From positions 150,609-214,608 of the forward strand of contig NZ_BMXI01000011.1 of NCBI RefSeq assembly GCF_014651675.1: 64,000 bases of DNA, read 5' to 3'. Below the pieces are notes generated by a model that was not told the DNA's origin, searched no databases, and worked only from the letters and a program-made list of their open reading frames with translations. The stretch is from Roseibacillus persicicus. Lineage in GTDB: Bacteria; Verrucomicrobiota; Verrucomicrobiia; Verrucomicrobiales; Akkermansiaceae. The stretch's first letter is position 1; each line of letters begins with the position of its first letter. This document shows, piece after piece, positions 17,971 through 25,318 of this stretch. The translations under genes and the position numbers were made by a program.

Positions 17971-18945
17971 GTGGAAATTCTGATAAATAGTGGCTGGGTA
18001 ATCCTGGGTCTGGTGTTGCTCTATTATGGAGCGGAGTGGCTGGTAAAAGGAAGTGGTGAGTTGGCCCTGCGGATGGGCATCTCGCCCCTCATTGTCGGGT
18101 TAACGGTAGTGGCCTTTGGGACCAGTGCGCCCGAACTACTGGTGAGCGTGAGCGCCAACATGAAGGACCCGCCGCAGGGCGACATTGCGCTCGGCAATGT
18201 CGTAGGCTCGAATATTTGCAACCTTGCGCTGGTGCTGGGGATTGCGGCTTTAATGCGTCCCTTCTCCATTCACAAGCAGGTCTTGCAGCGGGAGATGCCC
18301 ATTCTGCTCATTGCCACCGGGGTCTTTGTCGTGATGTTGCTGGATGGCCATGTCGCCCGTTGGGAAGGGGCTCTTCTCGCCCTGGGGGTCGTGCTCTACA
18401 CTGTGAGTAGTATCTGGCGGGGCAAAAAAGGGGAGGACGTCGACATCGACATCGACCTTTCGGAAGAAGAAATCGCGGCGTTGAAGTCTGGAGGAAAGAT
18501 TCTCCTTTTAAAGGATCTCGCCTTGATTGCTGTCGGCTTGGCGGCCTTGGTTTTTGGAGCCAACCGTCTGGTGGCTGGCGGAAGTAATATTGCTCTGGAG
18601 TTGGGGGTTCCCGCAGCGGTCATCGCCCTGACCCTCGTTGCCTTTGGAACATCCTTGCCGGAGGTTGCAACCGTGGTGGTTGCAGCCTTGAAGGGCGAGG
18701 GAGACCTCGTGGTGGGAAATGCGGTCGGTTCGTGCATCTTCAACCTTTTGGCGGTGGTTGGCATCACGGCCTCGATAGCTCCTTTGGCGGCTGGCTCATT
18801 GGAGATGACGGATTTGGCGGTGATGACCGGGGTGACGGTGCTGCTCTTTCCCTTCATGCTCACGCGGCGGGCCCTCTCTCGATTGGAAGGGGGAATCCTT
18901 CTGGGAGGTTACCTCGTTTATGTCGTCTTGCTTTTCTTCCGTTAA
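17971..18945 (+). CDS. Ca2+/Na+ exchanger (CaCA family, YrbG-like)
   Basis: A membrane protein of 324 residues with the two inverted alpha repeats of cation/Ca2+ exchangers. The first is GTSAPELLVS followed by GNVVGSNICNLALVLG, and the second GTSLPEVATVV followed by GNAVGSCIFNLLAVVG; the acidic residues of GTSxPE are the ion ligands. About ten helices are visible with an acidic cytoplasmic linker (EDVDIDIDLSEEE) between halves. The start is GTG at 17971, 58 bases after panE on the same strand. Likely role: inner-membrane calcium extrusion. Confidence 0.88.
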   Translation: MEILINSGWVILGLVLLYYGAEWLVKGSGELALRMGISPLIVGLTVVAFGTSAPELLVSVSANMKDPPQGDIALGNVVGSNICNLALVLGIAALMRPFSIHKQVLQREMPILLIATGVFVVMLLDGHVARWEGALLALGVVLYTVSSIWRGKKGEDVDIDIDLSEEEIAALKSGGKILLLKDLALIAVGLAALVFGANRLVAGGSNIALELGVPAAVIALTLVAFGTSLPEVATVVVAALKGEGDLVVGNAVGSCIFNLLAVVGITASIAPLAAGSLEMTDLAVMTGVTVLLFPFMLTRRALSRLEGGILLGGYLVYVVLLFFR

Positions 18946-18990
18946 GATTGACAGAACGGAAGGAGGTCGCTTCGTATAGCCCCCTCGATT

Positions 18991-19404
18991 ATGAAAAAAT
19001 TATTTTGCGCAATCCTTCTAGGTTCTTTTCTCGCTACCGGCTCGAGTTCCGCTGACGATACTCCTTTGGCCGAGAAGATGGATGAGGTGAGCGGTAGCCT
19101 CAAAATGCTTCGCCGGGCCAAGGACGACTATGCGCAGTGCCTCAAGCTGGTTCGGGAAGCGCAGAGCAAGCTCTTGGAATGCTTTGCCTATGTTCCCGTG
19201 CTTGTGGAGAAAATGCCGGAGGGCAAGGAGAAGGAAACCGCGATCGCCAATTACAAGAAGACTTTGGCTGCTTCCTATCAGACTCTCTGCGACCTCGAAA
19301 TTGCGTATCTCTCCGAAGATGTGGATAAAATCGACGATGCCATGGATGCTGTGAAAGCTTCCCGCAAAGACGGCCACGAAGTCTACATCGAAGAAGAAGG
19401 TTAG
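18991..19404 (+). CDS. Exported helical protein resembling cytochrome b562
   Basis: A 137-residue protein with a signal peptide (MKKLFCAILLGSFLATGSSSA) and a mature part of about 116 residues that is all helix. By eye it lines up with E. coli cytochrome b562: EKMDEVSGSLK with the axial Met7 region, and DAVKASRKDGHEVY with the C-terminal TTRNAYH region. This puts Met30 and His129 at the two haem-ligand positions. If right, it is a periplasmic four-helix bundle that could bind haem b. There is no CxxCH, so not a c-type. The alignment was made by eye only; an unrelated helical bundle remains possible. Confidence 0.55.
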   Translation: MKKLFCAILLGSFLATGSSSADDTPLAEKMDEVSGSLKMLRRAKDDYAQCLKLVREAQSKLLECFAYVPVLVEKMPEGKEKETAIANYKKTLAASYQTLCDLEIAYLSEDVDKIDDAMDAVKASRKDGHEVYIEEEG

Positions 19405-19419
19405 ACCTTGATTCTTTTT

Positions 19420-19459
19420 GAGCGGGTTTCTTCACAAAGAAGAATGAAGGAACCCGCTC
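19420..19459. other. Strong hairpin between b562-like gene and esterase
   Basis: GAGCGGGTTTCTTC (19420-19433) pairs with GAAGGAACCCGCTC (19446-19459) around a 12-base loop, nearly perfectly. No U-run follows on either strand, so it is not a classic intrinsic terminator. It covers an alternative ATG (19444) of the downstream esterase, which argues for the later start at 19480. It may stabilise the 3' end of the upstream message. Confidence 0.65.
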
Positions 19460-19479
19460 CTTCCAACCGTTCCTTAGGA

Positions 19480-20358
19480 ATGGTTTCACGCATTCTGTAT
19501 TTATTTTTACTGGGCTCTCTGGCCTTATCCGCCGCCGATCCTGTGCCGACGGCGGATACTTTGGGACGACTGGACGGGGCTCCTGAGGGAAAGGTGAGCC
19601 GTTTGGTTTGCCAGTCGAAAGTCTATCCGGGCACAATTCGGGAGTATTTCCTCTACGTTCCCGCCCAGTATGACGGCAGCAAAGAGGCGGCAGTGATGGT
19701 TTGTCAGGATGGGCACACTTTCCTGAAGCCCGATGGTGATTTCCGGCTCCCCCTGGTCTTTGACAACCTGATTCACAAAGGCGAAATGCCCGTCACGGTG
19801 GCGATTCTGATCAATCCGGGGGTGTTTGCCGAGGAGCTGACCGAAGCTCAGACTTGGAAGACTCCTAAAAATGCCCGATCCAATCGCAGCGTCGAGTACG
19901 ACACCCCCGATGGGACTTACGCCAGATTTCTGGAGACTGAGATTTTTCCTGAAGTGGCGAAACACGTGAAGATTTCGTCCGACCCGGCTCGCAGGGCCAT
20001 TTGCGGCAACAGCTCCGGAGGAATTTGCGCCTTTACCGCAGCATGGGAGCGTCCGGATCTATTCGGAAAGGTGGTTAGTCACATTGGTAGCTTCACCAAC
20101 ATTCGCGGAGGCTACCACTATCCCTCCCTCATCCGGAAAACTGAGAAGAAGCCCATTCGCGTTTTCCTGCAGGATGGGAGTGGTGATTTGGATAATGCGC
20201 ACGGGAATTGGTGGCTCTCCAATCTTCAGATGGAAGCGGCCTTGAAATTCGCGGGCTGGGATTACAAAACAGTGTGGGGTGACGGCGGCCACAGCGGGCA
20301 ACACGGTGGGGCGATCTTTCCCGACACCCTCCGCTGGCTTTGGCGAGATGTCCGTTGA
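19480..20358 (+). CDS. Secreted alpha/beta-hydrolase esterase (enterochelin-esterase-like)
   Basis: A 292-residue protein from the ATG at 19480 begins MVSRILYLFLLGSLALSAA, a clean signal peptide. The body fits the esterase D/Fes-like fold: YFLYVPAQYDGSKEAAVMVCQDG at the start, the nucleophile in CGNSSGGICAF (GxSxG), an acid candidate in LQDGSGDLDN and the His in GDGGHSGQHGG. Such proteins in verrucomicrobia and planctomycetes often accompany carbohydrate breakdown, releasing acyl groups from polysaccharides or acting on siderophores. The substrate is unknown. Longer starts (19408 TTG, 19444 ATG) would bury the signal peptide or lie in a hairpin. Confidence 0.82.
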   Translation: MVSRILYLFLLGSLALSAADPVPTADTLGRLDGAPEGKVSRLVCQSKVYPGTIREYFLYVPAQYDGSKEAAVMVCQDGHTFLKPDGDFRLPLVFDNLIHKGEMPVTVAILINPGVFAEELTEAQTWKTPKNARSNRSVEYDTPDGTYARFLETEIFPEVAKHVKISSDPARRAICGNSSGGICAFTAAWERPDLFGKVVSHIGSFTNIRGGYHYPSLIRKTEKKPIRVFLQDGSGDLDNAHGNWWLSNLQMEAALKFAGWDYKTVWGDGGHSGQHGGAIFPDTLRWLWRDVR

Positions 20359-20557
20359 AAATTGGATTTTTCTCCTATGTTTCGGGAGGGGTAGCGAGCT
20401 TAGAATCAGACGATTGGAAAGGAGGAGCTCAGAGACGGATGCGATTGCATCCGGAGTGGAGTAGGGGGTGGTAGTGCTGAAAACAGATTTTCAGGAGCGT
20501 TTTCTTGCCATGATCACTGGAGTTGTCATCATAGCGGGAGCACACAAAAATACATTC

Positions 20558-21982
20558 ATGCAAGAAGCTACCCAAGAGAACGCATTTGGCGAAGTCAGCG
20601 CCGCAGAACTGGCCCCCGCCGTCCAAGGCTACTGGAAAAAGGCGCAAGAGTCTTTGCAGATTGGAAACCACAAATATGCGGTAACCCTTTTACAGGCGAT
20701 TATGAAGGAGGCCCCCGGCTTCCTGGATGGGCGAAAGGCTCTTCGTCTCGCCGAAGGTGAGCTGACGGGAGGCCCCAAGAAGAAGCGGGGACTTTTCGGT
20801 TCCAATGTCGGCGCGGGAAGTCCTTCCGTGTCCAAGAAGTATCTTGCGCAAGCGGACAAGGATGGCAACGCGGCCCTGCAGGCGATTGAGAAGGAATTGG
20901 AGAAGGATCCCTACAGCGTTTCGTTCAACGAGGCTCTCCACGATGTCGCGGCCAAGTTGGGCATGAGCGAGACTGCGGTATTCGCCTTGGAAACCGTCCG
21001 CAAGGTCTTTCCTGAAGAGGGAAAAATGATGCACAAGTTGGCGGAGTTTTATCTTTCCCAAGAGCGTGCCTTGGAAGCCGCCGCAGTTTACGAAGATATC
21101 GTGAAGGCAAATCCTGCTGACATCGATGCGGTTAAGTTGGCCAAAGACTGCACCGCGCGGGCGTCCATGCTTTCCAATCGGAACGAAGCTGGTGAACTGG
21201 AGCTGAAGCAAAAGGATTCCGGTGAGACCCTTGCGCTCGAGCAGGCCAATCGCACGGCTCTGACCCGTGAGCAGACCGAGGCCAAGCGTGATGACCTCGC
21301 CGCCAAATATGCCGCGGATCAAAATAATCTGGCCGTGGTGCGTGACTTGGCTGCAGTCTACGAAAACCTGGAAGATTGGGAGAACGCCCATGTGTTCTAC
21401 GACTGGGGTTACCAGATCAGCAACAACGACGTCGCGTTAAAGGCGAAGGCTGGCAAGATGAAGGACAAGGCTGCCGAAGCGCGGTTGGATGACCTTCGGA
21501 AGAGAGTGGCGGCCAATCCCGACGATGCTGCTGCGGTCCAGGAGTTGGAGGAATTCCAGAGCGCGCTCAGCGCGGCTCAGGTTGAAGAGCGGATGGCTCG
21601 GGTTGAAGAGAACCCGACGGATCCAGCTCTCCGCTTTGCCTTGGGTGAAGCTCTTTACCACGCCGGGCAATACAAGGAGGCAATCAAGCACCTTCAGCAG
21701 GCGACTCGCAACCCACACATCCGGACCAAGGTTCTAGTGATGTTGGGACGGACTTTCGACCAAATGGGAATGGCGGACATGGCTATCAACCGCTTTGCCG
21801 AGGCCAATGCCGAGCTCAAGCAGATGGATGCGACCAAGAAGGAAGTTCTCTACGAATTGGGCCTGATTTACGACAAGCAGGATCAAAAGGACAAAGCGAT
21901 CGAGTCCTTCAAGCAGATTTACGAAGTAGACTACGGTTATCGCGATGTCGCGGAACGAGTCGAGTCGGCCTATGGCAGTTAG
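20558..21982 (+). CDS. TPR-repeat protein
   Basis: A 474-residue, Ala/Glu/Lys-rich helical protein without a signal peptide. Tetratricopeptide-like repeats can be seen: KYAVTLLQAIMKEAPGFLDG near 35-55, ALEAAAVYEDIVKANPADID near 180-200, NPTDPALRFALGEALYHAGQYKEAIKHLQQA near 360-390 and KDKAIESFKQIY near the end. The first 75 residues hold a basic loop (GGPKKKRGLFGSN). It is probably a protein-interaction scaffold. Start: ATG at 20558 (MQEATQENAFGE); an extension to 20468 carries a weak hydrophobic stretch and I judge it less likely. The next plus-strand feature is a terminator, so it is probably monocistronic. Confidence 0.8.
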   Translation: MQEATQENAFGEVSAAELAPAVQGYWKKAQESLQIGNHKYAVTLLQAIMKEAPGFLDGRKALRLAEGELTGGPKKKRGLFGSNVGAGSPSVSKKYLAQADKDGNAALQAIEKELEKDPYSVSFNEALHDVAAKLGMSETAVFALETVRKVFPEEGKMMHKLAEFYLSQERALEAAAVYEDIVKANPADIDAVKLAKDCTARASMLSNRNEAGELELKQKDSGETLALEQANRTALTREQTEAKRDDLAAKYAADQNNLAVVRDLAAVYENLEDWENAHVFYDWGYQISNNDVALKAKAGKMKDKAAEARLDDLRKRVAANPDDAAAVQELEEFQSALSAAQVEERMARVEENPTDPALRFALGEALYHAGQYKEAIKHLQQATRNPHIRTKVLVMLGRTFDQMGMADMAINRFAEANAELKQMDATKKEVLYELGLIYDKQDQKDKAIESFKQIYEVDYGYRDVAERVESAYGS

Positions 21983-22023
21983 ACCATTGGCAGAGTGAAG
22001 AAAATCAAACCTTGAAACCACAA

Positions 22024-22055
22024 GAGGCTCCGTTCGCGGAGCCTCGTTTCGTTTG
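22024..22055 (+). terminator. Intrinsic terminator after the TPR gene
   Basis: GAGGCTCC (22024-22031) pairs perfectly with GGAGCCTC (22038-22045) over a 6-base loop and is followed by a T-rich tail (GTTTCGTTT). It lies 42 bases past the TPR stop codon on the same strand and ahead of convergent rluB. Confidence 0.85.
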
Positions 22056-22103
22056 GGGTGGAGTCGAAAGGCTGGCTTCCCGGGAAGCTGGGCCGTCCGC
22101 AAG

Positions 22104-22826
22104 TTAGGCCGAGGGCTTCTTGGAAGGAGGATTGGTGAGCAGGTGCTCGATGTCCTCCTTGCGGAGCTCTTCGGTTTCTCCCATAGGCAGTTCTCCCATG
22201 GTTAGAGAGCCGACCCGGGTGCGCACCAGTTTGGTGACTCGCAATCCGAGGGTTTCCAGCATGAGGCGGATCTGGCGCTTCATGCCGCTCTCGAGAATGA
22301 TGACCATGCGGCGCGCCGAGTGACGACGGGCAAACTTGGCCTTGGCTTGCCCTTCGGGGGTGTGAACTCCCTTGACGAGTTGCAAGAGAACCTGGGGTTC
22401 GAAGTTCTGGTCGACGGTGACGAGATATTCTTTTTCCAGTTTTTTGGAAGGGTGGGTGAGCTTTTGCGCCAGGTCACCATCGTTGGTCAGGATGAGCAGG
22501 CCCTCGGAATCAAGGTCCAGTCGTCCCACGTGCTTGAGATGGTGATACTTGTAGGGCAGCAGGTGATAGATTGTGCGTCGGTCGCGCTCGTCGCTGCGGG
22601 AGCAAACGACTCCCCGGGGTTTGTGGAAGGCCACAACCAGAATAGACCGGCGGGAAAGAACCTTGCGTCCCAGTCGAACGGTGTCCTCGTCGGTTACCCG
22701 GGTAGCGGGGCTCTCCGTGATGGAACCGTTCACACTAACCTGACCCTCCTGAATGATCCGGTCGGCCTCGCGGCGGGACAGATCGGTGCATGAGGCAACA
22801 AACTTATTGAGGCGAATTTCTTCCAT
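22104..22826 (-). CDS. rluB: Ribosomal large-subunit pseudouridine synthase, RsuA/RluB family
   Basis: A 240-residue enzyme. An N-terminal S4-like RNA-binding domain (MEEIRLNKFVASCTDLSRREAD) precedes KPRGVVCS and the catalytic motif HVGRLDLDSEGLLILTNDG, whose first Asp attacks the uridine. The GMKRQIRLML segment follows. The family modifies a single uridine in 23S or 16S rRNA; RluB (position 2605) is the most likely member by length and gene shape, but RsuA/RluE/RluF cannot be excluded. A proline/lysine tail ends the protein. It is convergent with the TPR gene. Confidence 0.88.
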   Translation of the reverse strand: MEEIRLNKFVASCTDLSRREADRIIQEGQVSVNGSITESPATRVTDEDTVRLGRKVLSRRSILVVAFHKPRGVVCSRSDERDRRTIYHLLPYKYHHLKHVGRLDLDSEGLLILTNDGDLAQKLTHPSKKLEKEYLVTVDQNFEPQVLLQLVKGVHTPEGQAKAKFARRHSARRMVIILESGMKRQIRLMLETLGLRVTKLVRTRVGSLTMGELPMGETEELRKEDIEHLLTNPPSKKPSA

Positions 22827-22837
22827 CTACGTAGCGA

Positions 22838-22866
22838 CAAAAAAGCGGAACCACTCGGGTTCCGCT
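22838..22866 (-). terminator. Intrinsic terminator after the small basic protein gene
   Basis: On the minus strand AGCGGAACCC pairs with GGTTCCGCT around GAGT and is followed at once by TTTTTT (plus-strand A-run at 22839-22844). It lies 29 bases after the small basic protein stop and just before rluB, so the two genes are probably separate transcripts. Confidence 0.9.
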
Positions 22867-22894
22867 CAGATAATTTAAAATCAAGATTAGAGAA

Positions 22895-23050
22895 TTAAGC
22901 TTCGCCCTTGGTCTTTGGAAGACCGATTGGGCTTTGACCTTCTTTCCATTGGCCGCGCTCGCGCAAAACTTTAATACGTTCGAAACGCTTCATTACGGAG
23001 CGTTTTCCACCTGCGGTACTGGCTGCTTTAAGACTGTTGTGCTTGGACAT
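22895..23050 (-). CDS. Small basic protein of the Verrucomicrobia/Chlamydiae type
   Basis: A 51-residue gene from an ATG at 23048-23050 to TAA at 22895. It starts MSKHNSLKAAS, has TAGGKRSVMKRFERIKVLRE in the middle and ends GQWKEGQSPIGLPKTKGEA, with Arg/Lys making up about a quarter of residues. This matches my memory of a lineage-restricted small basic protein family of verrucomicrobia and chlamydiae, thought to be ribosome- or RNA-associated; its role is not established. A strong terminator follows it, so it is a discrete transcription unit. It supports the phylum assignment. Confidence 0.82.
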   Translation of the reverse strand: MSKHNSLKAASTAGGKRSVMKRFERIKVLRERGQWKEGQSPIGLPKTKGEA

Positions 23051-23157
23051 GAGAGATTCGGGCTGTTCTGGGGGGCGGGAAACTAAGAGCTTTGTGCGCG
23101 CTTGGCAAGAAGGAATCTTGTCGATATTTGACAGGCCTCGAGAAGGGCCAAAAGCCC

Positions 23158-24360
23158 CTAGTTGAGGGATTTGAGGTAGGCGAGGAGCTGATCCACCTGT
23201 TCGTCACTCAGAACGGTGGCGTAGGGAGGCATCGCCGGGGCGTAACCCTTCACCACTTTGGCGGTGGAGTGCAGGATGCTTTCGCGAAGATAGTTCTCAT
23301 CTGCCACCAACGAGGAACCATCCTCGAAGACGCGCTCTTTCCCCATGATTCCATGCAGGCTGGGGGCAATGGTGCCGTCTTGCGGAAGGTGGCAGGCGTT
23401 GCACCCGGTGGAGGTGAAGACCTTTTGGCCGGCGGCCGCTTCGGGAGTCATTGACTGGGCCTCGCTGGCTTTCCCCTGATTGATGAGAAGCGCGACGAGA
23501 CCCGCGCCCACGACGAAGGTGACACCGAGCAGTTCTTTCCAGCGGGGAAGGGAGTGGTAGCAGTTCATCAGGTGCTTGATGAGCGCCAGCGTGATGATGG
23601 CCACTGCCGCGATGGCAATCTTGTTGGGGCTTCCGTAGGTGGAGGGGAAGTGGGCGCTTAGCATCAGGAAGATGACGGGGAAGGTGATGTAGTGATTGTG
23701 GGTGGAGCGAATCTTGGCCTGCTTGCCGAGTTTGAGGTCGTGCGGTTTTCCTTCCTTCAGGGCAGTCATCATCTTGTCCTGATTGATCATGATGTGGAAG
23801 AAGACGTTGGCGCTCATCATCGTTCCCATCATGGCTCCCATTTGGAGGAAGACCGCGCGCCCGTTGAAAATGGTGTCGAGCCAGAATCCGTAGGCGATGA
23901 GCCCGGCGAAGGAGATGATGATGCCGAGCAGTTCCTTGTTTCGGACCGGGCTGCGCCAGAGGAGATCGTAACAGAGCCAGCCGCCCACCAAAGATGCGAA
24001 GCTGATGACCCCGCCCATGTAACCCGGCAGGTCGGTCTTGACTGGGTCGAGAAGCAAACTGCCGCCACGCGTGTAGAAGAGGGAGACGAGGAGGATAAAC
24101 CCGCTGAGCCAAGTGGTGTAGGACTGCCACTTGAAGATGTGGAGGCGCTGCGGGATCTCCTTGGGGTCGATGATGCGCTTTTGCAGGAAGAAGATTCCGC
24201 CCCCGTGCAGCATGTTCATGGAACCCAAGGACTCATCACCGTCTTCCTCGTTGCGCCTCAGATTGAGTTCAAACCAGGTGAAAAGAAGCGAGTTGCCGAT
24301 CCACATGATGGCCGCCACGACATGAATCATGCGAAAGGTGATGTTAAAGAACTCAATCAC
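23158..24360 (-). CDS. puuD: Membrane urate hydroxylase-like protein with C-terminal cytochrome c
   Basis: A 400-residue protein. About eight membrane helices fill the first 290 residues, with His-bearing segments (MIHVVAAIMWIGNSLLFTWFE; STHNHYITFPVIFLMLSAHF) typical of the urate-oxidase N-terminal membrane domain of PuuD. A C-terminal cytochrome c domain has the haem site Cys320-NACH324 and an axial Met candidate at 377 (AMPP). PuuD oxidises urate to 5-hydroxyisourate and passes electrons to its haem. No other purine-degradation genes are near, so the substrate is inferred from architecture. It is divergent from the ABC ATPase across 234 bases. Confidence 0.82.
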   Translation of the reverse strand: MIEFFNITFRMIHVVAAIMWIGNSLLFTWFELNLRRNEEDGDESLGSMNMLHGGGIFFLQKRIIDPKEIPQRLHIFKWQSYTTWLSGFILLVSLFYTRGGSLLLDPVKTDLPGYMGGVISFASLVGGWLCYDLLWRSPVRNKELLGIIISFAGLIAYGFWLDTIFNGRAVFLQMGAMMGTMMSANVFFHIMINQDKMMTALKEGKPHDLKLGKQAKIRSTHNHYITFPVIFLMLSAHFPSTYGSPNKIAIAAVAIITLALIKHLMNCYHSLPRWKELLGVTFVVGAGLVALLINQGKASEAQSMTPEAAAGQKVFTSTGCNACHLPQDGTIAPSLHGIMGKERVFEDGSSLVADENYLRESILHSTAKVVKGYAPAMPPYATVLSDEQVDQLLAYLKSLN

Positions 24361-24594
24361 GGGAATGATTCTGCCCGTTTTCTTGCGGAAAAGAAAGCCT
24401 GCAAGGCGTCGGTGATTTCGGAAGTGAATAGGGAGCGCTCCGAATGAGAAGAGGTCCAGTTAGACGGGAAAATCAAAGAAGGGTTGGAAGTGAGAAAGGT
24501 GGCGGCGAAGGAAGGTGCTCGTGGTCCCTGTTAGGAGCATGGCTCTAGGTTTTTTCCTCTTTCCAAGAGAGGGGGCGATGGTCAGAAGTAGGTC

Positions 24595-25311
24595 ATGGTG
24601 AGCTTGGAACTGAGGAACGTCTGGAAGCGCTTTGGAAAGCAGGATGTTTTGAGCGGCGTCAATTGGCAGGCTTCGGGAGGGGAATTGGTTGCTCTCATGG
24701 GAGTGAACGGGGCGGGAAAAACCACCATGCTGCGGGTGATGTCAGGAATGGTGGGGGCCGAATCCGGTGAGGTCTTTATCAATGGAAAGCACTTCACCCG
24801 CGATGATGTCGAGCTGCGGAGACAATTCTTTCTTCTCGGCGATGAGCCCGCGCTCATTCCCCAGGGCAGCGCCATCATGAACCTCGCCACGATGGCGAAG
24901 CTCTGGCAAATCGATAGACCTAATCTGGAAGAGGTCGCCGCCGAGTGGATGGATCGCTTCGGTGTTCTCTCTCTGCGGGAAAAGCCGGTGAGCGAGCTCT
25001 CGCGTGGTCAGCGATATAAGGTCGCCCTCGTCATCCTCGCGACTTTACGTCCACCGATTTGGTTGATGGACGAGCCCTTCGCTTCCGGCATGGACGCCCA
25101 GGGTTTGCGGACTTTGCGCCAGCTGATTCGGGAAGGTCTGGAGGAAGGGGTGTTGGTGGTCTTTTCGACCCAACTCATTGAGATGGTGCGGGGCTTTGCC
25201 GGTCGCGTGACGGTGGTGAGCGGAGGAGTGATTCTCCACAATGGCACCGTGCCCGAGCTGGAGGAGAAGGCGCGCGCAGGGGATCCCTATCTCGCGATGC
25301 TGATGGATTGA
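24595..25311 (+). CDS. ABC transporter ATP-binding protein
   Basis: A 238-residue ABC ATPase with Walker A GVNGAGKTT (about 37-45), signature LSRGQRYKVAL (a variant LSxGQ), Walker B IWLMDEPFASG and a switch region ending in VVFSTQLIEM, where the usual switch His is not evident. The His position replaced by Gln (STQLIE) is uncommon and may lower turnover. Its stop is 7 bases from the start of a 12-helix protein, followed by a paralogue, so the three genes form a likely operon: one ATPase with two membrane subunits, probably an exporter of unknown substrate. Confidence 0.85.
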   Translation: MVSLELRNVWKRFGKQDVLSGVNWQASGGELVALMGVNGAGKTTMLRVMSGMVGAESGEVFINGKHFTRDDVELRRQFFLLGDEPALIPQGSAIMNLATMAKLWQIDRPNLEEVAAEWMDRFGVLSLREKPVSELSRGQRYKVALVILATLRPPIWLMDEPFASGMDAQGLRTLRQLIREGLEEGVLVVFSTQLIEMVRGFAGRVTVVSGGVILHNGTVPELEEKARAGDPYLAMLMD

Positions 25312-25318
25312 AAACGGG

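Noticed and set aside
19420..19459. Intrinsic terminator between two plus-strand genes
   Set aside because: The hairpin is strong, but no T-run follows on either strand; kept only as a hairpin.
20438..20455. CGGATGC/GCATCCG palindrome before the TPR gene
   Set aside because: A single 7-bp stem with no U-run, second copy or positional logic; probably chance.
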